A DNA stretch of 64,000 nt from Tetramitus jugosus (GCA_937625935.1 OW569373.1:372001-436000), one strand, 5' to 3'; positions 1 to 10,508 are shown, numbered from the stretch's first letter. Numbers and translations are program-made. The notes: generated by a model not told the origin, from the letters alone.

Positions 1-3000
1 TCTTGAGAGCAGTTTCCTCTGCCTGAACAGTAGGAAGTGGAAGGAGCATTTTCTATTTGGCAGTGATCATATTGGCAATTATTTCCATAAGTTCCGTTGA
101 GACAGATACACTCATCAATACCAATACAGTATCCACTTCCTCCACAAACACGTTCATCATCTGGATGCAAGCCATTGCAAGTAACCTCCTCGCAATTGCT
201 TCCGGCATAACCATAATCGCATGAACAAGTATCATGGGCGACACACTGACCATTTCCAGAACACACTGATGAGTCGTTTGATGGAGTTGAGTGGCATGTT
301 GTAATTGAACAGTCCTTTCCTGAATAGAATGGATCGCACTCACACTTATCCACACCAACACATGAACCATGGTCACTGCAAGCTCTGATAGAGTCTGATC
401 TCTTGCCGAAGCAGAGAGGATAAGAACAATCAGCTCCTTGATATCCTGGTGCACAACTGCAAGTGTTAGGACCGTAACATGTTCCACTTCCTGAACAAGC
501 AGCACTATCAGTCGAATTCACTCCAAAACATTGAACAACACTGCAATCTGCTCCAGCAAATCCTGGACGACAGACACAAGTGTCCAGATTGGCACATGAA
601 CCATGTCCGGAGCATACCAGAGGACTTCGTTCATTAATTCCATAACAAGTCTTTGATTCACAGTTGACTCCTGCGAATCCTTCCTCACATTTACATGTAT
701 TGGGTCCAATACAGCTTCCCTTTCCACTACATGCTCCTGCAGTGTTGCTCGCAACTTGGAAGCAAGCCATTTGTTCGCAATTGGAGCCAATAAAACCAGG
801 AGAGCAGACACAAGAATCTTTGCTGGCACACACACCGTTTCCATTACACACGCTAGGATCCGTATTGTTCTTTCCGAAACAGGTTGTGAATTGACATCGA
901 TCACCACTATAACCTGAAGGACACTCACACTTATTGGGAGCAGTACATGAGCCATGGCCTGAACACACAGCACTAGAGGTGCTTGCAAGTCCGTAACAAA
1001 CTGGAAGTGAGCAACTTGCTCCAGTATATTCTGCAGAACATTCACATTTGTTAGGTCCTACACAAGCTCCCTGTCCACTACACACACGTGAATCTGTTGA
1101 ATTCACTCCATAACAAGTTAGTGTTTCGCATTCAGTACCCACATAACCAACGTTACATGAGCATCTATCATGTTGAAGACACGATCCGTGGGAGCTACAC
1201 ACAGACTGATTAAGGTTGTTAATTCCGAAACATGTTGTCTGCTCACATCGATCTCCAAAGTATCCATCTGCACAAGAACATTCATTTGGTGACAGACATG
1301 AACCAACACCACTACAGACAGCAGAACTAGTAGCCACAATACCATAGCATACTGGTTGACTACAATCCTGCGATCCATACCCAGGATTACAACTGCAAGT
1401 ATTTGCACCAACACATGTACCTCGACCATAGCATGCTTCTGGATCAGAAGCATTTAAGCCAAAGCAGTATGGAACACTACAATCAAAGCCATTATAATCT
1501 TGATTACACAGGCAAGAATCTGGTGCGTCACAAACACCATGACCACTGCAAGCTACACTTCCGAACTTACCATAACAAATTGCTGACTGACAATCATTTC
1601 CTGTGTAGCCAAAAGCTGGATCACAAGAGCACTTGTTTGGTGCTGTGCAGTTTCCACGGGTATTACATACCTCATTATTGTCATGAGCAATACCGTTACA
1701 AAGGATCAACTCACACTCATCACCATCGTATCCAGATCTGCAAGCACAAGTATCTGGCGCATTGCAAGTTCCTCTTGAGGAACATACCGTTGGATCTGTG
1801 TTGTTCTTTCCATAACACTCAGTTAGTTCACAATTCTTTCCAGAGTATTGAGGAAGACACTGACAGACATCTGGAGCAACACATGTTCCTCGTCCGGAGC
1901 AAACATTGGTATCTCCACTCGTCTTACCAAAACATATTGGAAGTTCACAAGTCAATCCTTTGTATCCATCGGTACAAGAACAAATATCTGTTGCAACACA
2001 CTGTCCTTTTCCACTACAGACTTCTGGATCAGTGAAATTGTAACCTCCACAAGTTCTAGCTTGTCCACAGAATCTTCCCTCGTGACCAACTTCGCACTGG
2101 CAGATATCTTCCTTGATGCAAACTCCATGTCCAGCACAGACACTTGGATCAGTAAATACTAGTCCACCACATGATCGAGCAGCACCACAGCAGGAACCGC
2201 CAAAACCTGGTTGACATGTGCAAGTATTTGGTCCTACACAAGATCCATGACCAGAACACAGTTGTGGATCATTGCTTGTCAGATTGAAGCATACATTAAG
2301 TTCACAATTCAAACCTGAGTACCCAGGCATGCAGGAACAGTTGTCTTCCTGTATACAGCTTCCATGAGAAGCACATACAGAATGATTATTAAAAGCTATT
2401 TCACCACATGTTCTGATGATTTCACAGTTGGAACCAGAGAAACCTTCTGCACACGAACAGGTATCAACGGATAAACAAGAACCCTTGCCACTGCACACTT
2501 GAGGATCTGATTCTTCCAGACCGTGGCAGGTAGAAATTTCACAACGTGACCCAACGTGTCCCGTTGTACAATTGCAGACGTCAGGAGAAGTACATACACC
2601 ATTCCCGGAGCAAACCAAAGGATCGGATGTGTGTTGATTTTGACATATCAATTCTTCACATTGTTCCTTTCCATAACCGTGATGGCATTGACAAATTCCA
2701 TCAACACAAAGACCGTTACCTGAACATACAGAAGGACTGCTTGCTGAAACATTGTAGCATTCACCATTAGAACAGTCTGAACCAATGTAACCAAAAGAGC
2801 ATACACAAGTATCTTGGGAGACACATGATCCTTTTCCAGAACAAACATTGGAACTATTTGCTAGTGTGCCAAAACATGACAGCTGTTGCTCACAATTGAC
2901 ACCTGTGAAAGGAGATGAGCAAGAACAATGATCCAAGCCTACACAAGCACCCTTGCCAGAACATACTGAATGATCATTGAATGCGACTCCATTACATGTT

Positions 3001-3115
3001 CTTGCAATATTACAGGAAGATCCTGAATACCCATCGAAACATGTGCAAGAATCGGTAGAGTTACAAAAACCGTTACCGTTACATGAAGCAGTGGAATTCA
3101 AGCAGTTGTATGTGT
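1..3115 (-). repeat. Tandem array of 26 EGF-like repeats, about 39 residues each
   Basis: Within the giant gene, 26 copies of a module with pattern VCSGxGxCVxxDxCxCxxGYxGxxC recur about every 117 bp. I counted the SGxGxC core at roughly 145, 255, 370, 485, 600, 715, 831, 950, 1060, 1185, 1300, 1420, 1535, 1650, 1765, 1880, 2000, 2125, 2240, 2355, 2480, 2595, 2710, 2825, 2950 and 3070. Spacing and cysteines are regular, but the residues between cysteines are diverged. The array runs to the window edge, so the real number may be higher. Confidence 0.88.
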
Positions 3116-6100
3116 ATACACCTGACACTGATCTCGGTCTGACCTTCATTATCACAGAAGGAATTGAATAGAGGTTCGTTCCAAATCCTGACCAGATGAC
3201 ACCATTAGTGACACCAGTGTATGTTCCATTCTTGTAAGCTCCATTGAGATTGGAGTAAACATTTCCACTGCTGCTCCACCACCAACCAGCACCATAATAG
3301 TTGGCCATATGTTGATAAGAATATCCATCGTTGTCGGCATCCGTGGTACTGAATAATGCTCCGTTGTGGGCAGTTAAACCGTCTTTTGGATTGAATGACC
3401 CTTCATACGTGTATCCACTGATAGTCAATTTGTATTTCGTGGTTTGAGCACCGACGGCGAAAGTACGATAGTCAGCACTATACCAATTACCTTTGTATAA
3501 CATATTCACTCTTAATTGAGACGGAACATTTTGTGTGATGTCGAACAACTTTTCGTTTCCGAGCCAGTGAGAGCTGGACAAGTCACCAAATCCATCTCTG
3601 TAGTTGTTCCATACTTGATTGAAACCGAAGCAACTACTCACTGGTTCTCTCCTTTGAATGACAGTCCAACCGGAATTGCCGTTTGTATCTCTATCGTCCA
3701 TGTCGCAGTATACTTGATATGGAACAGCATTTCGGGAAGGATTGATCCAGTATACTCCTGAGGGCAATGACATATTTGCTCGCTGTATATCGAAACAAGT
3801 GAGACCAGGGTAAGTTCGATCTGTTCCGAGTGAAATAGATCTCTCACACCAAGCACCCGCGTTTCCAGGTACGCACGAGCAGGAATCCTGTCCCGAACAT
3901 TGTCCCTTTCCGGAGCAAACACTTGTTGATTGAGCGGATTTTCCATTACAAGTTCTACTTTCATGATCTGAACAATCAGTGCCATTGAATCCTGGATAAC
4001 AAACGCATTTATCCTTGTATCCAGAGATAAATTGAGCAGACACATTGTCCAGATATTGATCACAATCACCATTACCACTACAGCTGACTGTAGAGTTCTT
4101 GCAATTAATAGAACGAGGTCTAATCTTCATCACTGTGTATGGCATCGAGTATGAAGCTGTGTTCTTCAATGCTGGCCAAATGATACCATTGGTGATGCCA
4201 GTGTATGTTCCATTCTTGTAAGCTCCATTGAGATTGGAATAAACATTTCCACTGCTGCTCCACCACCAACCAGCACCATAATAGTTGGCCATATGTTGAT
4301 AAGAGAAACCATCATAGTCTCTATCGATAGTACTGAAGTACGCACCATTCTGATTTCCGAGACTATCTTTTGGATTCATTCCGTCTTGATTGTTTCCACA
4401 TACATCTAACTGAGGGTGCACAGAGTCCAAACCGAGAGGATTGACGGTCGAAATCAAACCGCTACCAATCCAATAATTCGAATCATAAGAGAAACCATTG
4501 ACCGTTAGTGCGTAGAGACTAGCTTCACTGGCTACTGCAAATCCTGCGTAATTTGCTTTGTACAGTTGTGAATCGTAAAGCATGTCGATACGCAAGCTCA
4601 TTGAAGATGTAGTTGTCATTTGATACACCTTATCATTACCCAACCAGTGAGAGATACTCACATCACCAAATCCGTCTCTGTAATTGACCCAATTTTGATT
4701 GAAGTTGTAGCAAGAAGAAGATGGCTCTCTCCTTTGAATGACAGTCCATCCAGCATTGCCGAACAAATCCTTATCATCCATGTCGCAATAAACTTGGAAT
4801 GCACCACCAGTCACATTCTTTGGATTGATCCAGTAGATGCCAGATGGCAGTGTGCGGTTAGATCTATGAATTTGGAAGCAGTGGGAAGCGGCGAACAATT
4901 TATCTGTTCCCAGCTGTAGTTTTGTCTGACAGACGTTTCCACCGTATCCCAAATTGCAAGCGCAGATATTTTGGCCGACACATTGCCCATTGCCCGAACA
5001 CACATTTGGGTCGCTGGATTGAAGACCTCCACACATTCTATTAACATTATCAGCACAGTTGGCTCCTATGAAACCAGGATCACAAACACAAACATCTCTC
5101 CACGATGAAATGTAATCACCAGTCAAAGATTGTAAGTAATAGTCGCAGTCTCCATTTCCTGAACAAGACACAGTTCTGTTCTTGCAAGTGTATGATGTTG
5201 GTCGAACCTTCATGGATACATATGTAGGAGAATAGTTCAATGTTCCTTCCAAAGCTTGCCATGAGATACCGTTCGAGACACCAGCATATGTTCCATTCTT
5301 GTAAGCGCCGTTCATATTTAAGTAAACATTTCCACTGCTGCTCCACCACCAACCAGCACCATAATAGTTGGCCATATGTTGATAAGAATATCCATCGTTG
5401 TCGGCATCCGTGGTACTGAATAATGACCCAGAAGATGATGAGAAGGAGTCCTTAGGATTCCAACCATCTACAAGAGCACCACAAGCATTCAACTCAGGAT
5501 GAACTGAGTCTAAAGATAATGGATTGGTTGAGATATGATATCCATTTCCAGTCCAATATTGTTGATCGTAGCTGTAACCACCAATTGTCAACTTGAATTT
5601 GCTTGCCTCATTACCCAAAGAGAAGGTGTCGTAATTGGCATTGTACAATCTTCCTTTGTAATTCATATCGACGCGCAATTGCATTTTTGCGCGGTCTGCT
5701 GTTGTTAAACTATAAATGTATGCATTACCTAACCAGAAGGATGAATTGAGTGCCCCAAAGCCATCTCTATAGTTCACCCAATTTTGATTGAAGTTGTAGC
5801 AAGAAGAAGATGGCTCTCTCCTTTGAATGACAGTCCATCCAGCATTGCCGAACAAATCCTTGTCATCCATGTCGCAATAAACTTGGAATGCACCACCAGT
5901 CACATTCTTTGGATTGATCCAGTACACTCCTGATGAGAGTGTGCGATTTGATCTGTGGATTTGGAAACAATCGAAACCAGGGAATGTACGATCTCCTCCC
6001 AAGACAAGGCGCACTTCGCAGTAAAGTCCACCATATCCTTTTTCGCATCTGCATGTATCTTGAGCAATACAAGTGCCATGTCCATTACAAACACAAGTAC

Positions 6101-9100
6101 TGTTGGCAGCAACACCATCACATGTTCGATACTTTCGATCGGCACAGTTTGGACCAAAGTATCCAGCTTCTTCGTCACAAATGCACATGTCTCTCCACTT
6201 AGTCAAGTAGTTAGGACTTATCCAGTCGGCTAAGGTATCACAATCACCATGACCACTGCAACTGAATGTTGAGTTCTTGCAATTGAATGAACGAGGTCTA
6301 ATCTTCATCACTGTGTATGGCATCGAGTATGAAGCTGTGTTCTTCAATGCTGGCCAAATGATACCGTTGGTGACACCAGTGTATGTTCCATTTTTAAAAG
6401 CTCCATTGAGATTGGCGTAAACATTTCCACTGCTGCTCCACCACCAACCCGAGCCGTAATATTCTGCCATCTGTTGATAAGAATAGCCATCATTATCTGC
6501 ATCTCTTGTACTAAACAATGATCCAGTGTTAGCACCAAATCCATCGTTGGGACTTAATCCATCAATAACACCTCCACATGAGTCAAGCTGTTGATGAATC
6601 TGTTTGTCCTTATTGATTGGATTTGTGGCAGCGTAATATCCACTTCCGACCCAATACTGTCTGTCATAACTGAAGCCTCCAAGGGTGAGACCATATTTGG
6701 CCGCTTCACTATTCACCACAAAAGTATAGTAATTTGCCTTGTATGAATCTGATCCGTAAGTCATATCGACTCTCAACTCCATTCCAGCAGTAGTAGTGGT
6801 CAATAGATTAATTTGTCTGTTTCCTAACCAGTGAGAAGTTTTCAACGAACCAAAGCCATTTCTAAAACTAACCCAAGGTTGATTGAAGTTGTAGCAAGAA
6901 GAAGATGGCTCTCTTCTTTGAATGACAGTCCATCCAGCATTACCAGAAGAATCTACATCGTCCATGTCACAGTACACCTGGAATGCAGTAGAATTATTTG
7001 GATTGACCCAATACACTCCAGATGGAAGTGTTCTGTCTGAACGATGAATATGGAAACAGTGCTCTCCGGGGAAAATGGGATCTGTTCCGAGCTTTAGTTT
7101 CTTTTCACAGGCCTTACCTCCATATCCAACATTACACAAACATCTTTCATGGGCAACACACTTTCCTTTGGAGGAACAAACATTTGGATGACTTGCCGCT
7201 AGTCCATTGCATGACCTCTGATAGTTGTCAGAACAATCAGCCCCAAAGAAACCGAGATCACAAACACAGATATCACGGAAAGAAGAAATTTCCCCTGGTG
7301 TAACAAGAGTAGAATATCTGTCGCAATCTCCATATCCACTGCAAGACATTGTTCTGTTCTTACAAGAGTAAGTATTACGCCTAATCTTCATGACAGAGAA
7401 TGTTGATGAAGTCGAGAAACTTGGCCACATGATGCTATCTGTTTTGTAAGTACCGTTCCTGTAGATCCCATTCAAGTTGGAAGACAGAACACCACTGCTC
7501 ATCCACCACCAACCAGCGCCATAGTAATTTGCCATATTCTGATAAGAGTATCCATCATTGTCCTGGTCGGTTGTACTGAACAATGCTCCATTGTGAACAC
7601 CAAAGCCATCTGTTGGATCCATACCATTCAAATTAACACCACATTGGTCCATTTTTGGATAGATAGAATCCAGCTTCATAGGATTACTTGCAATGGTGTA
7701 GCCAGCAGATGTCCAATACAATGTATCGTAACTGTAACCGCTGACCTTCAAACGATATTTAGTAGCGGCAGGATCGACTGAAAATTGAGCATAGTTGGCC
7801 TTGTACAGCTTCTTGCCGAACTCCAAGTCCATTCTGAGCTCATGGGGAGCCATGTTAGTCAAACTGGAAACCTGTTCATTACCTAACCAGAAGGATGTTT
7901 CTAATGAACCGAAGCCATCTCTGTAGTTCACCCAATTCTGATTAAAATTGAAACAAGAAGTTTCTGGTTCTCTTCTTTGGATAACTGTCCAACCAGCATA
8001 ACCATTTTGATCCTTGTCATCCATGTCACAGAACACCCTAATAACGCCAGTGATGTTGGAAGGACGAACATAGTAGACACCTGAAGCTAATGCAGGATTT
8101 GCTCGATGGATCTGGAAACAATCAGTACCTGGGAAAGTTGGATCAGTTCCCAGTTCGATCATTTTCTCACATCTCTTTCCTGCTGCTCCCAGTTTACATT
8201 TACAAGTGTCTTGAGCTACACAGGTGCCTCTTGCGGAGCAAACATACTTGTTGTTGGCCGCGTATCCATAGCAAGAACGATCTACTCTATCAGAACAATC
8301 AGCGCCAAAATAACCTGCCTCACATGTACAAGTATCAGTCCAGGTAGTTGTGGTTTGTGGAGTAACAGATGTGTCATAGGAATCACAAGATCCGTGACCA
8401 CTGCAACTGACTGTAGAATTCTTGCATTTGTATGAACGTGGTCGAATCTTCATCACGACATCATTCATAGAATAACTATTGTCGGAATTCCAGACAATAC
8501 CGTTAGTAACGCCAGTGTATGTTCCATTCTTGAAAACACCATTGAGATTGGCATAAACATTTCCACTGCTGCTCCACCACCAACCAGCTCCATAGTAACT
8601 TGCCATGTTTTGATAAGAATAACCGTCATTGTCCCTGTCGTACGTGCTGAACATCGCACTATTATGGGCAGAGAAGCCATCTTTTGGATCAGTACCATCA
8701 CGAACAGCTCCACACTTGTCCAACTGCTGGTGAATCTGATTATCTAGATTCAATGGGTTCGTAGAGATGTAGTATCCATTACCTGCCCAGTAGACAGTAT
8801 CATATGAATAGCCAGATGTCGTCAGTTTGTACAAAGTTGCTTGACTTCCGACAGAAAATACATTGTAATTTGCCTTGTAGGCAACACCACGACGAATCAT
8901 GTCGACTCTCAGTTCAAACGAATCTGAACTGGTAATTGAATAAATATTTTCATTACCAAGCCAATGGGATGTGTTCAAGCTACCAAAACCGACCCTGTAG
9001 GAATTCCAATGTTGGTTAAAATCGAAACAAGCTGTTGAAGGCTCTCTTCTTTGAATGACAGTCCATCCAGCATTGCCGAACAAATCCTTGTCATCCATGT

Positions 9101-10508
9101 CGCAATAAACTTGGAATGCACCACCAGTCACATTCTTTGGATTGATCCAGTAGATGCCAGATGGCAGTGTGCGGTTAGATCTATGAATTTGGAAACAATG
9201 TCTTCCAGGAAAATCGGAAGTAGCACCCAATGTCAATCTGGTTGCACAAAATTGTCCTCCATATCCATAATCACATTTACACTTATCGTAACCAATGCAC
9301 TGCCCATGATTAGCACAAACAGATGAATTTGTGGACAATACTCCATTGCAGGTTCTACCAACATGATCTGAGCAATCAGATCCGAGGAATCCAGCATCAC
9401 AAACACACTGATCCAAGTCATTACAGATACCATGACCAGAACAGGACACAGTTCTATTCTTACAATTGTATGAAGCCAAACGAACTTTCATGGTAACCTC
9501 AGGAATGGAATAAGCAAGAGTGTTCTCTCTACCTACCCATACTATACCATTAGTGACACCAGTGTAAGTTCCATTCTTGTAAGCTCCATTGAGATTGGAG
9601 TAAACATTTCCACTGCTGCTCCACCACCAACCAGCGCCATAGTAACTTGCCATATTTTGGTAAGAGTAACCATCATTATCCTTGTTATAGGTACTGAACA
9701 GAGCATTGTTCTGAACTGAGAAACTGTCTTTTGGATCGAGACCGTCCATCTTTTTACCACAAGAATCCAAAACTGGAATGGTAGAGTCACCTTCAATGTA
9801 ACCTGTCGATGTCCAACACTGATCATCATAGCTATACCCAGAAGTAGTCAACTTGTAGTTGGCAACACTGTCACCCACAAAAAATTGGCGATAATTGGCC
9901 TTGTAACCCACACCCTTGTAAATCATGTGGATTCTCAGCATGTGAGACGCTGATTTTGTCAAGATTGAAATCCTGTCATTACCCAGCCAGTGAGACTTTC
10001 CAATAGCGCCAAATCCAGCGGCATAAGTCGCCCAATCTTGATTAAAATTTTGACTAAAAGTCGATGGTTCTCTCCTCTGAATCAACGTGTAACCAGCATT
10101 GCCAAACTCATCCTTATCATTCATATCACAGTACACTCTGAATGAAGTAGTGGCATTGTTTGGATTGATCCAATAGATACCAGAGGGCAACGAGTAGTTG
10201 GCTCTATGAATATGGAAACATGATTTACCAGCATTGGTAGAGGAAGCACCAAGTGCATTATCGAGATACAATTCACACTGAGATCCACCATAGAATGAAT
10301 TACAGTAACAAACATCAGTGAAGGCGCAGGATCCTCGCCCAGAGCACACCACAGAAGCAGTAGAGTCAATGCCAAAGCATTGAACTTGTTGTGAGAACAC
10401 GACATGAGTGTTCAAATTGATCAACAACAGCAACAACGACAACAACAATAGCAAGAAGCTAGTTCTTGTTGTTGTTGTTTGAGCAAAATTTGTTGTTGTG
10501 AAAGACAT
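1..10508 (-). CDS. Giant secreted fibrinogen-domain/EGF-repeat protein (partial, 3' end outside window)
   Basis: One reading frame stays open from an ATG at 10508 to the left edge, giving at least 3502 residues and no stop; seven tryptophan landmarks and the EGF cysteines checked along it are all in the same phase, so I see no intron. The start is followed by an obvious signal peptide (a Leu-rich core at about residues 18-32, then VVFS|QQ). Order: one EGF-like module, then seven fibrinogen-related domains (FReDs; GWWWSS landmarks at residues about 294, 643, 1000, 1355, 1720, 2081 and 2409) separated by pairs of EGF-like modules, then 26 tandem EGF-like repeats. FReD signatures include YCDM, QRREP, GFG, HWLGN, FST-DNDGYSY and a terminal KVR. 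No membrane anchor is seen, but the C terminus is missing. Fibrinogen-related/EGF proteins in other organisms act in extracellular recognition, adhesion or lectin binding; adhesion or prey recognition is inferred here. Confidence 0.9.
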   Translation of the reverse strand, partial: MSFTTTNFAQTTTTRTSFLLLLLSLLLLLINLNTHVVFSQQVQCFGIDSTASVVCSGRGSCAFTDVCYCNSFYGGSQCELYLDNALGASSTNAGKSCFHIHRANYSLPSGIYWINPNNATTSFRVYCDMNDKDEFGNAGYTLIQRREPSTFSQNFNQDWATYAAGFGAIGKSHWLGNDRISILTKSASHMLRIHMIYKGVGYKANYRQFFVGDSVANYKLTTSGYSYDDQCWTSTGYIEGDSTIPVLDSCGKKMDGLDPKDSFSVQNNALFSTYNKDNDGYSYQNMASYYGAGWWWSSSGNVYSNLNGAYKNGTYTGVTNGIVWVGRENTLAYSIPEVTMKVRLASYNCKNRTVSCSGHGICNDLDQCVCDAGFLGSDCSDHVGRTCNGVLSTNSSVCANHGQCIGYDKCKCDYGYGGQFCATRLTLGATSDFPGRHCFQIHRSNRTLPSGIYWINPKNVTGGAFQVYCDMDDKDLFGNAGWTVIQRREPSTACFDFNQHWNSYRVGFGSLNTSHWLGNENIYSITSSDSFELRVDMIRRGVAYKANYNVFSVGSQATLYKLTTSGYSYDTVYWAGNGYYISTNPLNLDNQIHQQLDKCGAVRDGTDPKDGFSAHNSAMFSTYDRDNDGYSYQNMASYYGAGWWWSSSGNVYANLNGVFKNGTYTGVTNGIVWNSDNSYSMNDVVMKIRPRSYKCKNSTVSCSGHGSCDSYDTSVTPQTTTTWTDTCTCEAGYFGADCSDRVDRSCYGYAANNKYVCSARGTCVAQDTCKCKLGAAGKRCEKMIELGTDPTFPGTDCFQIHRANPALASGVYYVRPSNITGVIRVFCDMDDKDQNGYAGWTVIQRREPETSCFNFNQNWVNYRDGFGSLETSFWLGNEQVSSLTNMAPHELRMDLEFGKKLYKANYAQFSVDPAATKYRLKVSGYSYDTLYWTSAGYTIASNPMKLDSIYPKMDQCGVNLNGMDPTDGFGVHNGALFSTTDQDNDGYSYQNMANYYGAGWWWMSSGVLSSNLNGIYRNGTYKTDSIMWPSFSTSSTFSVMKIRRNTYSCKNRTMSCSGYGDCDRYSTLVTPGEISSFRDICVCDLGFFGADCSDNYQRSCNGLAASHPNVCSSKGKCVAHERCLCNVGYGGKACEKKLKLGTDPIFPGEHCFHIHRSDRTLPSGVYWVNPNNSTAFQVYCDMDDVDSSGNAGWTVIQRREPSSSCYNFNQPWVSFRNGFGSLKTSHWLGNRQINLLTTTTAGMELRVDMTYGSDSYKANYYTFVVNSEAAKYGLTLGGFSYDRQYWVGSGYYAATNPINKDKQIHQQLDSCGGVIDGLSPNDGFGANTGSLFSTRDADNDGYSYQQMAEYYGSGWWWSSSGNVYANLNGAFKNGTYTGVTNGIIWPALKNTASYSMPYTVMKIRPRSFNCKNSTFSCSGHGDCDTLADWISPNYLTKWRDMCICDEEAGYFGPNCADRKYRTCDGVAANSTCVCNGHGTCIAQDTCRCEKGYGGLYCEVRLVLGGDRTFPGFDCFQIHRSNRTLSSGVYWINPKNVTGGAFQVYCDMDDKDLFGNAGWTVIQRREPSSSCYNFNQNWVNYRDGFGALNSSFWLGNAYIYSLTTADRAKMQLRVDMNYKGRLYNANYDTFSLGNEASKFKLTIGGYSYDQQYWTGNGYHISTNPLSLDSVHPELNACGALVDGWNPKDSFSSSSGSLFSTTDADNDGYSYQHMANYYGAGWWWSSSGNVYLNMNGAYKNGTYAGVSNGISWQALEGTLNYSPTYVSMKVRPTSYTCKNRTVSCSGNGDCDYYLQSLTGDYISSWRDVCVCDPGFIGANCADNVNRMCGGLQSSDPNVCSGNGQCVGQNICACNLGYGGNVCQTKLQLGTDKLFAASHCFQIHRSNRTLPSGIYWINPKNVTGGAFQVYCDMDDKDLFGNAGWTVIQRREPSSSCYNFNQNWVNYRDGFGDVSISHWLGNDKVYQMTTTSSMSLRIDMLYDSQLYKANYAGFAVASEASLYALTVNGFSYDSNYWIGSGLISTVNPLGLDSVHPQLDVCGNNQDGMNPKDSLGNQNGAYFSTIDRDYDGFSYQHMANYYGAGWWWSSSGNVYSNLNGAYKNGTYTGITNGIIWPALKNTASYSMPYTVMKIRPRSINCKNSTVSCSGNGDCDQYLDNVSAQFISGYKDKCVCYPGFNGTDCSDHESRTCNGKSAQSTSVCSGKGQCSGQDSCSCVPGNAGAWCERSISLGTDRTYPGLTCFDIQRANMSLPSGVYWINPSRNAVPYQVYCDMDDRDTNGNSGWTVIQRREPVSSCFGFNQVWNNYRDGFGDLSSSHWLGNEKLFDITQNVPSQLRVNMLYKGNWYSADYRTFAVGAQTTKYKLTISGYTYEGSFNPKDGLTAHNGALFSTTDADNDGYSYQHMANYYGAGWWWSSSGNVYSNLNGAYKNGTYTGVTNGVIWSGFGTNLYSIPSVIMKVRPRSVSGVYTYNCLNSTASCNGNGFCNSTDSCTCFDGYSGSSCNIARTCNGVAFNDHSVCSGKGACVGLDHCSCSSPFTGVNCEQQLSCFGTLANSSNVCSGKGSCVSQDTCVCSFGYIGSDCSNGECYNVSASSPSVCSGNGLCVDGICQCHHGYGKEQCEELICQNQHTSDPLVCSGNGVCTSPDVCNCTTGHVGSRCEISTCHGLEESDPQVCSGKGSCLSVDTCSCAEGFSGSNCEIIRTCGEIAFNNHSVCASHGSCIQEDNCSCMPGYSGLNCELNVCFNLTSNDPQLCSGHGSCVGPNTCTCQPGFGGSCCGAARSCGGLVFTDPSVCAGHGVCIKEDICQCEVGHEGRFCGQARTCGGYNFTDPEVCSGKGQCVATDICSCTDGYKGLTCELPICFGKTSGDTNVCSGRGTCVAPDVCQCLPQYSGKNCELTECYGKNNTDPTVCSSRGTCNAPDTCACRSGYDGDECELILCNGIAHDNNEVCNTRGNCTAPNKCSCDPAFGYTGNDCQSAICYGKFGSVACSGHGVCDAPDSCLCNQDYNGFDCSVPYCFGLNASDPEACYGRGTCVGANTCSCNPGYGSQDCSQPVCYGIVATSSAVCSGVGSCLSPNECSCADGYFGDRCEQTTCFGINNLNQSVCSSHGSCLQHDRCSCNVGYVGTECETLTCYGVNSTDSRVCSGQGACVGPNKCECSAEYTGASCSLPVCYGLASTSSAVCSGHGSCTAPNKCECPSGYSGDRCQFTTCFGKNNTDPSVCNGNGVCASKDSCVCSPGFIGSNCEQMACFQVASNTAGACSGKGSCIGPNTCKCEEGFAGVNCESKTCYGINERSPLVCSGHGSCANLDTCVCRPGFAGADCSVVQCFGVNSTDSAACSGSGTCYGPNTCSCAPGYQGADCSYPLCFGKRSDSIRACSDHGSCVGVDKCECDPFYSGKDCSITTCHSTPSNDSSVCSGNGQCVAHDTCSCDYGYAGSNCEEVTCNGLHPDDERVCGGSGYCIGIDECICLNGTYGNNCQYDHCQIENAPSTSYCSGRGNCSQ
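3116..10420 (-). repeat. Seven tandem fibrinogen-related-domain units with EGF pairs
   Basis: Units recur every roughly 1050-1100 bp, with the WWWSSSGN core at about 9620, 8573, 7502, 6437, 5342, 4259 and 3275. Each unit is one FReD plus two EGF-like modules. The copy nearest the EGF tail is shorter (about 980 bp) because it lacks a segment of about 33 residues that the other six carry just before the FST-DNDGYSY core. Some stretches of about 100 bp are identical between non-adjacent copies (for example about 3255-3358 and 5322-5425), while other parts of the same copies are strongly diverged. That patchwork suggests gene conversion. Confidence 0.85.

Noticed and set aside
53-1453. Minus-strand frames of 110-175 codons rich in Val, Leu and Met
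   Set aside because: They are out-of-frame readings of the EGF repeats; the true frame has six-cysteine modules and runs continuously from 10508.
1403-2035. A 210-codon plus-strand frame rich in His and Gln
   Set aside because: It lies within the EGF array and is the antisense shadow of cysteine-rich codons.
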